From: Porticoccaceae bacterium
Lineage (GTDB): Bacteria; Pseudomonadota; Gammaproteobacteria; Pseudomonadales; Porticoccaceae
Direction of reading: 5' to 3'
Length of the DNA: 25,149 nt
Assembly (NCBI GenBank): GCA_023228865.1
Contig: JALOAH010000061.1
Location: 1 to 25,149, forward strand
The position numbers and the translations under genes were made by a program. Positions 8,094-15,556 of the stretch are shown in pieces. Within the stretch, counting starts at the first letter, position 1; each line of letters starts with the position of its first letter. Under the pieces are notes generated by a model. That model did not search any database. It was not told the origin of the DNA and was given only the letters and a program-made list of their open reading frames with translations.

Positions 8094-9592
8094 GGCGCTT
8101 CCTCCTCGGATTCCGGTAAAACCATGGCGGCGGCGCGGAAAATGGCGCGCGCTTTGTTCATGGTTTCTTTCCATTCGAGGGCGGGCACTGAGTCGGCAAC
8201 GATGCCGCCGCCCGCCTGGACATAGAGCTTGCCGTCCTTGATGACTGCGGTGCGAATAGCGATGGCCATATCCATATTGCCGTTCCAGCCGAGGTAGCCG
8301 ACGGCGCCGCCGTAGATACAGCGTTTTACCGATTCGATCTCGTCGATAATTTCCATGGCGCGAATTTTCGGCGCGCCGCTGAGGGTGCCCGCTGGCAGGG
8401 TGGCGCGCAGCACGTCGATGGCGCCAACACCGTCGCGAACCTGGCCGGTGACATTGGAGGTGATATGCATAACGTGGGAAAAACGCTCCACCACCATTTT
8501 TTCAGTGACTTTGACTTCGCCAATTTTTGCAACCCGGCCAACATCGTTGCGCCCCAGGTCGATCAGCATCAGGTGCTCGGCGATTTCCTTGGGGTCGGCG
8601 AGCATCTCCGCTTCCATGGCCAGGTCTTCTTCGTGGGTATGGCCTCGTCGACGGGTGCCGGCAATGGGTCTGACGGTCACTTCGCCATTCTCAAGGCGGG
8701 CGAGAATTTCCGGGGATGAACCGGCAATCTGGAACTCGCCTAGATCGAGAAAAAACAGGTAGGGCGAGGGATTGAGATTGCGCAGCGCGCGGTAAAGGTT
8801 TAAGGGTTCCGCCGGGAACGGCAGCCTCAGCCGCTGGGAGGGCACCACCTGCATAATATCGCCCTGCTGGGTGTAGGCCTTGATTTTTTCTACCGCCGCT
8901 TCGTAACCCGCCTGCCCCATGCTCGAGATAAACGCCGACTCGGCAACCCCCTCGCCCTGAAGCTTGATGGGCGGCAGATCCGGTGTCGGCTGGTGGAGGC
9001 GGCTTTCGATTTCATCGAGGCGCTGCTGGGCGATCTGGTAGGCGTTGTCATCCGCCGGGTCGACATGAACGATAAGGACAAGCTTGCCGGCGAGGTTGTC
9101 AAACACCACCACGTCGTCGGACACCATCAACAGAATGTCCGGCGTGCCCAGTTCATCCGGAGGCGTGGTCGCCCGCAGGCGCGGCTCCACGTAGCGCACG
9201 GTGTCGTAGCCAAAGTAGCCCACCAAACCGCCATTGAACCTGGGCAGGCCGGGCACATCCATCACCGTAAAGCTGCGACAAAAATCATCAATGTAGGCGA
9301 GGGGATCCTCTACCTTAAAGGACTCAACACAGTGGCCATGCTCTTCCCGGCGGATTTCGTTGCCACAGACTTTGAGAACAGTTGTGGCGGGCAGGCCGAT
9401 AAAGGAGTAACGACCCCATTTTTCGCCGCCTTCTACGGATTCAAAGAGGTAGGAATAGGCGCCGCGCGCCAGTTTAAGGTAGGTGGTAACGGGGGTTTCG
9501 AGATCGGCGAGGATTTCGCGGGTAACGGGAATCCGCCCCTTGCCCTGTGCCGCGCCCTGAGCTGCCAGCTCGGCAAACTGTTGCTGTTTCAT
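8090..9592 (-). CDS. trpE: Anthranilate synthase component I
   Basis: TrpE makes anthranilate from chorismate and ammonia, the committed step of tryptophan synthesis. The 500-residue protein has the N-terminal feedback region with YLFESVEGG (48-56; LFES replaces the common LLES, the Trp-binding element) and the C-terminal chorismate-binding domain with [20 protein letters not shown], the PIAGTRRRG loop, [13 protein letters not shown] and [13 protein letters not shown]. The ATG at 9592-9590 has AAGG eight bases upstream. It is preceded by a leader peptide and hairpins (see trpL). trpG, trpD and trpC follow, each overlapping its neighbour by four bases. Confidence 0.97.
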   Translation of the reverse strand: MKQQQFAELAAQGAAQGKGRIPVTREILADLETPVTTYLKLARGAYSYLFESVEGGEKWGRYSFIGLPATTVLKVCGNEIRREEHGHCVESFKVEDPLAYIDDFCRSFTVMDVPGLPRFNGGLVGYFGYDTVRYVEPRLRATTPPDELGTPDILLMVSDDVVVFDNLAGKLVLIVHVDPADDNAYQIAQQRLDEIESRLHQPTPDLPPIKLQGEGVAESAFISSMGQAGYEAAVEKIKAYTQQGDIMQVVPSQRLRLPFPAEPLNLYRALRNLNPSPYLFFLDLGEFQIAGSSPEILARLENGEVTVRPIAGTRRRGHTHEEDLAMEAEMLADPKEIAEHLMLIDLGRNDVGRVAKIGEVKVTEKMVVERFSHVMHITSNVTGQVRDGVGAIDVLRATLPAGTLSGAPKIRAMEIIDEIESVKRCIYGGAVGYLGWNGNMDMAIAIRTAVIKDGKLYVQAGGGIVADSVPALEWKETMNKARAIFRAAAMVLPESEEEAP

Positions 9593-9640
9593 ATTTATGC
9601 CTTATTAAAAATTCAGATAAAACTCAATTACCTAAAAGAT

Positions 9641-9688
9641 CCCGCCAGACGCGGGCAACCACTGCTATTGGCGCCATCGCCAGCAGTG
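9641..9688 (-). promoter_or_regulatory. trp attenuator: alternative hairpins
   Basis: Read on the minus strand, CACTGCT (9688-9682) pairs with AGCAGTG (9666-9660) and GGCG (9681-9678) with CGCC (9673-9670). This is an 11-base-pair hairpin whose 5' arm and loop hold both Trp codons of the leader peptide. Downstream, CCCGC (9655-9651) pairs with GCGGG (9645-9641), followed by ATCTTTT, a terminator-like hairpin. CGCCA (9673-9669) can instead pair with TGGCG (9647-9643), which would break both. This is the layout of a ribosome-stalling attenuator. The U-tract is interrupted and the alternative pairing is short, so the terminator strength is uncertain. Confidence 0.6.
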
Positions 9689-9727
9689 AACGGCATGAAA
9701 TAGGGAACAGGGTTTGCGCACGGTCAT
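9665..9727 (-). CDS. trpL: trp operon leader peptide (20 residues)
   Basis: A short gene between rpe and trpE: ATG at 9727-9725, TAG at 9667-9665, with AGGA seven bases upstream of the ATG. The peptide ends CWRWRQ, so two of its last five residues are tryptophan. Its Trp codons lie in the 5' arm and loop of a hairpin that overlaps the stop codon. When charged tRNA-Trp is scarce, a ribosome would stall there and favour the antiterminator. Leader peptides are too short for homology evidence; the call rests on position, ribosome-binding site, Trp codons and RNA folding. A weak -10 (TAAACT, plus-strand 9752-9757) lies just upstream. Confidence 0.65.
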   Translation of the reverse strand: MTVRKPCSLFHAVHCWRWRQ

Positions 9728-9789
9728 GGTTACGTCCTGAATTTGCAACGGAGTTTAGCGGATTTTGGCGGGCTTTAAAACCTCGAGCC

Positions 9790-10458
9790 TCAAATCCTCG
9801 CCAGCTCCGCGCGCATGGCGGCAATGGCGTCGGCGTAACTGTCGGCGCCGTAAATGGCGGAACCGGCAACAAAGGTATCGGCGCCAGCGGCGGCGATTTC
9901 AGCGATGTTGCCGGCAGTGACGCCGCCGTCAACTTCCAGGCGAATGGGCAGGCCGGAAGCGTCGATGCGCTCGCGGGCGGCTCTCAGCTTGTCGAGGGTT
10001 TTGGGAATGAATTTCTGGCCGCCAAAACCGGGGTTTACCGACATCAGCAGAATCATGTCGAGTTTGTCCATGACATAGTGGACACAGTCAAGCCCGGTGG
10101 CGGGATTGAGCACCAGACCCGCCTTGCAGCCGAGTTCGCGAATCAACTGCAGGGAGCGATCCACATGGCGGGACGCTTCGGGGTGAAAGGTAATCCAGCT
10201 GGCGCCCGCAGCGGCGAACATGCGGATAAGGTCATCCACCGGATCCACCATAAGATGAACATCGATGGGGGCGGTAACGCCGTAATTGCGCAGCGCCTTG
10301 CACACCATGGGGCCGATGGTGAGGTTGGGCACATAATGATTGTCCATGACATCGAAATGAACCACATCGGCACCGGCGTTGAGGACGGCGTCGACCTCTT
10401 CGCCGAGGCGGGCAAAATCAGCGGAGAGAATTGATGGTGCGATGAGAAAATCTGCCAT
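9790..10458 (-). CDS. rpe: Ribulose-phosphate 3-epimerase
   Basis: Rpe interconverts ribulose 5-phosphate and xylulose 5-phosphate in the pentose phosphate pathway. The TIM barrel shows [16 protein letters not shown] (S9), [14 protein letters not shown] (H34, D36), DVHLMV (H67), [13 protein letters not shown] and LEVDGGV with the second catalytic Asp. I start at ATG 10458 (MADFLIAPS, 222 residues), the usual family N-terminus, with AGGG about nine bases upstream; a frame extending to 10515 adds 19 unlikely residues. In many relatives gph (phosphoglycolate phosphatase) sits between rpe and trpE. It is absent here and the gap is taken by the trp leader. Confidence 0.96.
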   Translation of the reverse strand: MADFLIAPSILSADFARLGEEVDAVLNAGADVVHFDVMDNHYVPNLTIGPMVCKALRNYGVTAPIDVHLMVDPVDDLIRMFAAAGASWITFHPEASRHVDRSLQLIRELGCKAGLVLNPATGLDCVHYVMDKLDMILLMSVNPGFGGQKFIPKTLDKLRAARERIDASGLPIRLEVDGGVTAGNIAEIAAAGADTFVAGSAIYGADSYADAIAAMRAELARI

Positions 10459-10552
10459 GGCCAAGCCCTTTAGCGGAAAAGCCGTCACTATGCCCAATCC
10501 CGGCGCCGCCATCAAGAAAACTGCGTTGATTGCGCCGCTTTATTGTCGGAAT

Positions 10553-11443
10553 TCAGCCCCGCGCGCCACCGAGAAACCGGCACAGACTCTGGGCGCCGTC
10601 AAGAATGCGCATGGAGTGGCGCTGCATCAAGTCCGGGGGAATGGCGTGGACACGATTATTTTTCACGGCATCGATGGCCGGCCAGTCCCGCCACATTTTC
10701 AGCCACTGGGGGCTGGCGTCGCTGCTGCCACTGGCAATAATCACCTGGGGGTTGGCGCGAATCACCGCCTCGATATTGACATAGGGCACCAGGGGCGTCG
10801 CATCGCCAAAGACATTGATGCCGCCGCAGAGGCGAATCACATCGCTGACCAGATGCTTGTCGTTGAGGGTTATCAGGGGTTCGTTCCAGATCTGATAAAA
10901 CACCCGCACCCCGCTTGCCTGTTGGTACTGGCGCCGCAACCTTGCCAGCTCGCCATTGAAATAATCGGCTTTTTGGCCGGCGTCATCAGTGCGCCCGGTG
11001 AGCGCGCCAAACTGGTGAAAAATGCGGGCAATATCTTCCAGTTTGCGCGGCTCGATGACAAAAACCGGCAAATCCAGCTGGCGCAGGCGGGCAACAATCT
11101 GATCGCCGTTGCCGGAATGCCAGGCAATGACCAGATCCGGCTTTAGCGACAGAATCAATTCGTAATTGGCGGCCTGATAATTGTTAACCCGAAGAATCTG
11201 TTTAGCCTCTTCGGGATAGTTGCTGTATTCATCGGCGCCGACTATGCGATCACCGGCGCCGATAAAGTAGAGCATTTCCGTAATATTGGGCGCCAGGGAA
11301 ATAATCCGCTGTGCCGGGGCGGCAAGTACCACGTCATTGCCCAAATCATCCTCAAGGCGAATCTCTGCAGCAACTGAGGTACAGCACCAGCAAACAAGAA
11401 GCTGGCAGAAAAACGTTTTCAGGCACAACACCAAACGGCTCAT
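10553..11443 (-). CDS. btuF: Periplasmic cobalamin-binding protein (BtuF-like)
   Basis: Class III periplasmic binding protein of 296 residues with a signal peptide (1-26, cleavage probably after SVAA). RIISLAPNITEMLYFIGAGD and VGADEYSNYPEEA match the BtuF pattern (SLAP..TE...GAGD, YS.YP) rather than heme-binding HmuT. It would hand corrinoids from the outer-membrane receptor to the ABC permease. It is the last gene of the riboswitch-led operon. Its ATG overlaps the stop of the ATPase gene (ATGA, 11440-11443). No lipobox is seen, so the mature protein is probably soluble. Confidence 0.85.
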   Translation of the reverse strand: MSRLVLCLKTFFCQLLVCWCCTSVAAEIRLEDDLGNDVVLAAPAQRIISLAPNITEMLYFIGAGDRIVGADEYSNYPEEAKQILRVNNYQAANYELILSLKPDLVIAWHSGNGDQIVARLRQLDLPVFVIEPRKLEDIARIFHQFGALTGRTDDAGQKADYFNGELARLRRQYQQASGVRVFYQIWNEPLITLNDKHLVSDVIRLCGGINVFGDATPLVPYVNIEAVIRANPQVIIASGSSDASPQWLKMWRDWPAIDAVKNNRVHAIPPDLMQRHSMRILDGAQSLCRFLGGARG

Positions 11444-12213
11444 GTGATCACCAGCGGCGTATTGGTGCGGGGGTTGCGGCCAATCATGGCTTTGACCCGA
11501 AAGACATCGGCGATCAGAGCTTCGGTGAGCACCTCTTCCGGGCTGCCCTGGGCGGCGATAGCGCCGCAGGTAATCACCGCCAGGTTGTCGGCACAGCGCG
11601 CCGCCAGATTGAGATCGTGCAATACCATCAACACGCCCACCCCCTCGCTGGAAAAGCGGCGCACAATATCCAGGGTCATCTGCTGATGACAGAGATCGAA
11701 CGCAGAGGTGGGCTCATCCATAATCAGAAAGCGCTTGCCCAATGGCGAGGGCTCCCAGATTTGCGCCAACACCCGCGCCAGCTGCACCCGCTGCTTTTCC
11801 CCGCCGGACATTTCGGTGTAGAAGCGTTTATCCAGATAAGAAGCATCCACCAACGCCAGGGCTTGCTGAACAATTTCCCTGTCCCTGATCTTGCCGGTGT
11901 CGTGGGGTGTGCGCCCCAGCTCCACCACCTCACGGGCAGTAAAAGGAAAATTAAGGGGCGTCTGTTGGGGCAGTACGGCCAATATCTGTGCCCGTTTTTG
12001 TGGATGCCAGTCTGCCAATTGTTTTTGATTGAGGGCAACGGAACCTGTAGTCACCGGCAAATCGCCGGTGAGCACCCGCAACAGCGAGGATTTACCGGCA
12101 CCGTTTGGCCCCACCACCGCGGTCACTTTTCCCGGCACCACCGCCACGGAGACCTGGCGCAGTAAATCAAACCCGGCAAGGTGTACCGAAACCTTATTGG
12201 CGACTAAAGCCAT
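11440..12213 (-). CDS. btuD: ABC transporter ATP-binding protein (BtuD/HmuV-like)
   Basis: This 257-residue ATPase has Walker A GPNGAGKS (35-42), Q-loop LPQQ (81-84), signature MSGGEKQR (135-142), Walker B FLIMDEPTS (162-170) and switch H199 (VLHD). Wording such as LAVLPQQTPLNFPFTAREVV is closest to HmuV heme ATPases, so automatic annotation may call it a heme exporter or importer subunit. The riboswitch, CobO, BtuF and BtuB around it indicate corrinoid import instead. It starts two bases after the permease stop and overlaps btuF by four bases. The substrate assignment rests on context. Confidence 0.85.
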   Translation of the reverse strand: MALVANKVSVHLAGFDLLRQVSVAVVPGKVTAVVGPNGAGKSSLLRVLTGDLPVTTGSVALNQKQLADWHPQKRAQILAVLPQQTPLNFPFTAREVVELGRTPHDTGKIRDREIVQQALALVDASYLDKRFYTEMSGGEKQRVQLARVLAQIWEPSPLGKRFLIMDEPTSAFDLCHQQMTLDIVRRFSSEGVGVLMVLHDLNLAARCADNLAVITCGAIAAQGSPEEVLTEALIADVFRVKAMIGRNPRTNTPLVIT

Positions 12214-12215
12214 AA

Positions 12216-13247
12216 TTACAACCTCAGCCGCTGTTGCACCAAGAGTGCAACAAAAAAGGGTGCACCCAACAGGGCGGTGAGAATCCCCGTGGGCAATTCG
12301 GCGGGCGATACCACAATGCGCGCCAGATTATCGGCAATCAGTAACAAAACCGCTCCGGCAATGGCGGAACCGGGAATCAGCCAGCGATGATCCGGGCCGA
12401 TGAGCAGGCGAATCACATGGGGAACCACCAGGCCGACAAAGGCCACCAGCCCGGCGACAGCAACGGAAGTGCCAACACCCAGGGCGGTGAGGACAATCAG
12501 GCGGGTTTTGATGCGCTGCACATCCACCCCCAGATGGCGGGCTTCGGACTCGCCAAGAAGCATTGCGTTAAGCGCCCGACTGTCGCGGGGAAAGCCGACC
12601 GCGAGGATGGTCGCCACCAGGGCAATCAGGGCAACCCGCGGCCAGTTGGCGGTGCTGAGATTGCCCATTTGCCAGAGGCTGATCTGGCGCAACATATCGT
12701 TGTCGGCGAAATAACTGAGCAGGCTGTTGATGGCGCCAGCCAGGGCGCTGATGGCAATGCCCGCCAACAGCATGGTGGCAACGGAGGTGCCCATATTGGA
12801 GGTGGCCAGTCGGTACACCAGAATAGTGGCGACAAAACCGCCAGCGAAAGCCCCCAGCGCCACCAGGGTCAGGCCAAAGGCGGTGGTACTTTGCAGCATC
12901 GCGGAGGCCGCCACTATCACCAGGCTGGCACCCACAGAGGCGCCGCTGGAGACGCCGATCAAGGAAGGATCGGCAAGGGGGTTGCGAAACAATCCCTGCA
13001 TCACCGCACCGCTGCTGGCGAGCACAGCGCCGACGGTCATGGCCAGCACAATGCGGGGCAGGCGTATATTAAAGAGAATGATACTGTCCTGGGTTACCAG
13101 GCCGTCGCCAGAAAACCATGCCACAAACCCTCGGCCGACACTGGCCAACGGCAGGTTGACCGCCCCCGACACCAGGGAAAACAGCGCCACCACCGGCAAC
13201 AGCAGTGCCAGAATAATGAGCAGTTTTTGCGGGCGGATATGGGGCAC
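12216..13247 (-). CDS. btuC: FecCD-family ABC permease (BtuC-like)
   Basis: A 343-residue hydrophobic protein with about ten membrane segments and the FecCD/BtuC hallmarks: IRLPRIVLAMTVGAVLASSG, MQGLFRNPLADPSLIGVSSGA and, near the end, FVGLVVPHVIRLLIGPDHRW and ELPTGILTALLGAPFF. As a dimer it forms the translocation path for corrinoids, coupled to the downstream ATPase. The start is GTG at 13247, with GGAA upstream; homology begins directly there (MPHIRPQKLLIIL). It lies 13 bases after cobO. Confidence 0.9.
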   Translation of the reverse strand: MPHIRPQKLLIILALLLPVVALFSLVSGAVNLPLASVGRGFVAWFSGDGLVTQDSIILFNIRLPRIVLAMTVGAVLASSGAVMQGLFRNPLADPSLIGVSSGASVGASLVIVAASAMLQSTTAFGLTLVALGAFAGGFVATILVYRLATSNMGTSVATMLLAGIAISALAGAINSLLSYFADNDMLRQISLWQMGNLSTANWPRVALIALVATILAVGFPRDSRALNAMLLGESEARHLGVDVQRIKTRLIVLTALGVGTSVAVAGLVAFVGLVVPHVIRLLIGPDHRWLIPGSAIAGAVLLLIADNLARIVVSPAELPTGILTALLGAPFFVALLVQQRLRL

Positions 13248-13260
13248 GTTGGTTTCCAGC

Positions 13261-13872
13261 CTAAAAATCGACGCCCTTGCGGGCTTTTATTCCAGCTTCG
13301 TAGGCGTGCTTGACATCCTTGAGCTCGGTGACTGTGTCGGCAATGTCAATAAGCGCCGAACCGCCACCGCGCCCGGTGACGACAACGCTCTGCTCTGGCG
13401 GCCGGTTTTGCAGCGCCGCCAGCACCCGGCTTTCATCCAGATATTTAAAGCTGAGCATATAGGTAAGTTCGTCCAGCACCACCAGATGGAAACTCGCGTC
13501 CGCCAGCATGCGCTCCGCCTGTTGCCAGCTGCGCTCGGCGGCAGCGATATCGGCGGAGCGATCCTGAGTATTCCAGGTAAAGCCGGTGCCCATTTGGTAA
13601 AAATCCACCTGGGGACACTGCTCGCGAATATAGATTTCCTCCCCGGAAAGTTGCTCGCCCTTGATAAATTGCACCACGCCCACTTTGTAGCCATAACCGA
13701 GACTGCGCATCACCATGCCAAAGGCGGAACTGCTTTTGCCCTTGCCGTTGCCGGTGAGCACAATCATCACGCCGCGCTCGGTGTTGGCCGCCTTGATATG
13801 GGCGTCGACCTTTTCCTTGAGCTTCTGCATTTTTTGCTGGTGCTTGTCCTGGTTTTTGTTCCCTTCACTCAT
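13261..13872 (-). CDS. cobO: Cob(I)yrinic acid a,c-diamide adenosyltransferase (CobA/CobO type)
   Basis: This enzyme attaches the adenosyl group of ATP to the cobalt of reduced corrinoids, the final activation of imported B12 or cobinamide. The 203-residue protein has the CobA-type P-loop TGNGKGKSSSAFG (40-52), VVQFIKGEQLSGEE, and the LVVLDELTYML Walker-B-like motif. The first 30 residues are polar and lysine-rich, as in the family. Its ATG overlaps the stop of the upstream gene (ATGA, 13869-13872). No de novo corrin-ring genes are in the window, so it probably serves salvage. Confidence 0.95.
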   Translation of the reverse strand: MSEGNKNQDKHQQKMQKLKEKVDAHIKAANTERGVMIVLTGNGKGKSSSAFGMVMRSLGYGYKVGVVQFIKGEQLSGEEIYIREQCPQVDFYQMGTGFTWNTQDRSADIAAAERSWQQAERMLADASFHLVVLDELTYMLSFKYLDESRVLAALQNRPPEQSVVVTGRGGGSALIDIADTVTELKDVKHAYEAGIKARKGVDF

Positions 13873-14840
13873 TTGGTATCTCCGCTCCGGCCGTTGTCGG
13901 CCTTGATGGATTCAATTGTCCCACGATCAAAGGTCATTGCCGCCTCCAGGTCAGCAGGCAAGGGATGTTTTTGCGGGTGCAGGGCATTGGCCATAATCTC
14001 CAGGCTGTCCACCAGGCGCGGCCCGGGACGGCTGAAATAGGCATTGCCGTCAACCAGATAGATTTTCGGCTGGCACTGCCGCCACAGTTGTGCAAACCCT
14101 TCGCTGGCAAAAAAATCGTGCACATCTGTCAGGGATCGTTTGATATCAAAACCGCAGAGGGCGATAAAAATCACCTCCGCCTGGGCATCGATGAGTTCCG
14201 ACCACTGCCGCCGCCGCGACGGCGTCTGTTTTTCCCCAAGGCAGGGAACCCCGCCCGCCAGTTCGATAATTTCCGGGCACCAGTGGCCGCCATCAAACAG
14301 AGGATCGAGCCAATCGAGCATGGCCACCCTGGGTTTTTGCGCCTCGGCGATGGCGGCGCTGCGCCCGGCAACCCTATCGATGCGCTGTTCCAGTTCGGCC
14401 ACATAGCGGCGTCCCCGTTCCGGGCAACCGGCGGCCTCCGCCACCAGGGTCACGGTGTCGAGCACATCCCCCAAACAGGTGGGTTCCAGATTCACCACCT
14501 GGGGGTCGCCGGGCAAGCTGGCCAGCGCCCGCGCCACTTCACTGCCGGACACAGCACAGACATCGCAGAGCGCCTGGGTGACGATCAGATCCGGCGCCAG
14601 AGCAATAAGAGTGTCGAGCTCAAGGTTGTAGAGGGCGATATCGGTTTCCAGCTGTTCGGTCACTAACCGGTCAATCTCATTACTGGGCAGGCCGGGGGGA
14701 ATCCGCGAGCGGGTCAATACCGGCAGTTCTTTTACCGAGGCCGGATAGTCGCACTCATGGGACACGCCCACCAACTGCTCCAGCAGGCCGAGGCCGCAAA
14801 TCAGTTCCGTCGCGCTGGGCAACAGGGAGACAATTTTCAT
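13869..14840 (-). CDS. Cytosolic BtuF-like cobalamin-binding protein
   Basis: This 323-residue protein has the class III binding-protein fold but starts directly at MKIVSLLPSATELICGLGL, with no signal peptide. It shows the family motifs SHECDYP (27-33), VTQALCDVCAVS (88-98, with C92 and C95) and AMLDWLDPLFDGGHW. Such cytosolic BtuF-like proteins recur in B12 operons, often beside a COG2102 enzyme as here. They may carry or sense corrinoids inside the cell; the role is unproven. It sits between the COG2102 gene (15-base gap) and cobO (four-base overlap). A missed upstream start with a signal sequence is unlikely given the tight gap. Confidence 0.85.
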   Translation of the reverse strand: MKIVSLLPSATELICGLGLLEQLVGVSHECDYPASVKELPVLTRSRIPPGLPSNEIDRLVTEQLETDIALYNLELDTLIALAPDLIVTQALCDVCAVSGSEVARALASLPGDPQVVNLEPTCLGDVLDTVTLVAEAAGCPERGRRYVAELEQRIDRVAGRSAAIAEAQKPRVAMLDWLDPLFDGGHWCPEIIELAGGVPCLGEKQTPSRRRQWSELIDAQAEVIFIALCGFDIKRSLTDVHDFFASEGFAQLWRQCQPKIYLVDGNAYFSRPGPRLVDSLEIMANALHPQKHPLPADLEAAMTFDRGTIESIKADNGRSGDTK

Positions 14841-14855
14841 CAGGCTACAGACTCC

Positions 14856-15542
14856 TCAAACCACAGACTCTTCAGCGGGCAAAAGATCGGCATAGACAAA
14901 ACCGTCCCGCTCAACCACTTCCCCGCCCTGAACATTGATGGGGTGGCGAAACATGGGGCCATTCCAGGTAAAGCTGTGAAACTCGCCGTTTTCACCGCAG
15001 GGGTCAACCGTTGCCGGAAGGTCGTTGAGCAGGGACTGGTCAAAGTGACGACCGGCAAACTCTGGCGCCATCACTTTCGGATCGACACAGGTCAGTGTTG
15101 CTTGCAACCCCCCGGCGATCATGTCCTGAGCCAATTGCGGCGTGGCAATGCCCCAGAGGGGAAACAGTAACTCAAGCCCGCTATCTTTCATGCGCTCTTC
15201 CCGGTAGCGGCGAATATCCTCAAGAAACAGATCGCCAAAGGCGATGGCGTCCATGGCAAACCGCTGCCGCGCATCCGCCAGCGCCGCGCCCATAATGCGC
15301 TCGTAAGCCTCGTTGCTGCACGGCCAGGGCAACGCCACTTCCTGGAGGGGCAGCGCGACCGCTTTTGCCTGCTGCCTCACCAGCAACTGGCGGACACCGT
15401 GAATGGCAGAGCGGTTGAACTGGCTGTTGAAGGTGGTCAGCAAGCCGACCACCTCCACTTCAGGGTTTTGTTGCAACTGATACAGGGTCCAGGCGGAGTC
15501 TTTACCGCTGCTCCAGGATAACAATACCCGCTTGACTGTCAT
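14856..15542 (-). CDS. DUF71/COG2102 PP-loop ATPase, predicted B12 salvage enzyme
   Basis: A 228-residue adenine-nucleotide alpha-hydrolase with the PP-loop SWSSGKDS (9-16), FGDLFLEDIRRYREE (102-116) and the nucleotide/ammonia motif GENGEFHSF (183-191). Eukaryotic and archaeal relatives are diphthine-ammonia ligases, but bacteria lack diphthamide. Comparative genomics has proposed a bacterial COG2102 branch in B12 salvage, because the genes cluster with corrinoid transport genes. PP-loop enzymes adenylate a carboxylate and replace it, often with ammonia, so amidation of a corrinoid side chain is a plausible but unproven reaction. It lies between btuB (14-base gap) and the cytosolic BtuF-like gene, under the riboswitch. 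Confidence 0.85.
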   Translation of the reverse strand: MTVKRVLLSWSSGKDSAWTLYQLQQNPEVEVVGLLTTFNSQFNRSAIHGVRQLLVRQQAKAVALPLQEVALPWPCSNEAYERIMGAALADARQRFAMDAIAFGDLFLEDIRRYREERMKDSGLELLFPLWGIATPQLAQDMIAGGLQATLTCVDPKVMAPEFAGRHFDQSLLNDLPATVDPCGENGEFHSFTWNGPMFRHPINVQGGEVVERDGFVYADLLPAEESVV

Positions 15543-15556
15543 GATCTTTCCTCTTG

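Noticed and set aside
8094..8174. N-terminal extension of trpG by 27 codons
   Set aside because: The standard TrpG start [10 protein letters not shown] has an ATGA overlap with trpE; the extension is only an alternative frame of trpE coding sequence.
12727..14040. 437-codon plus-strand frame opposite btuC and cobO, and a similar frame opposite trpD (6556-7578)
   Set aside because: Both run antisense across conserved genes and across gene boundaries, with no motif or ribosome-binding site.
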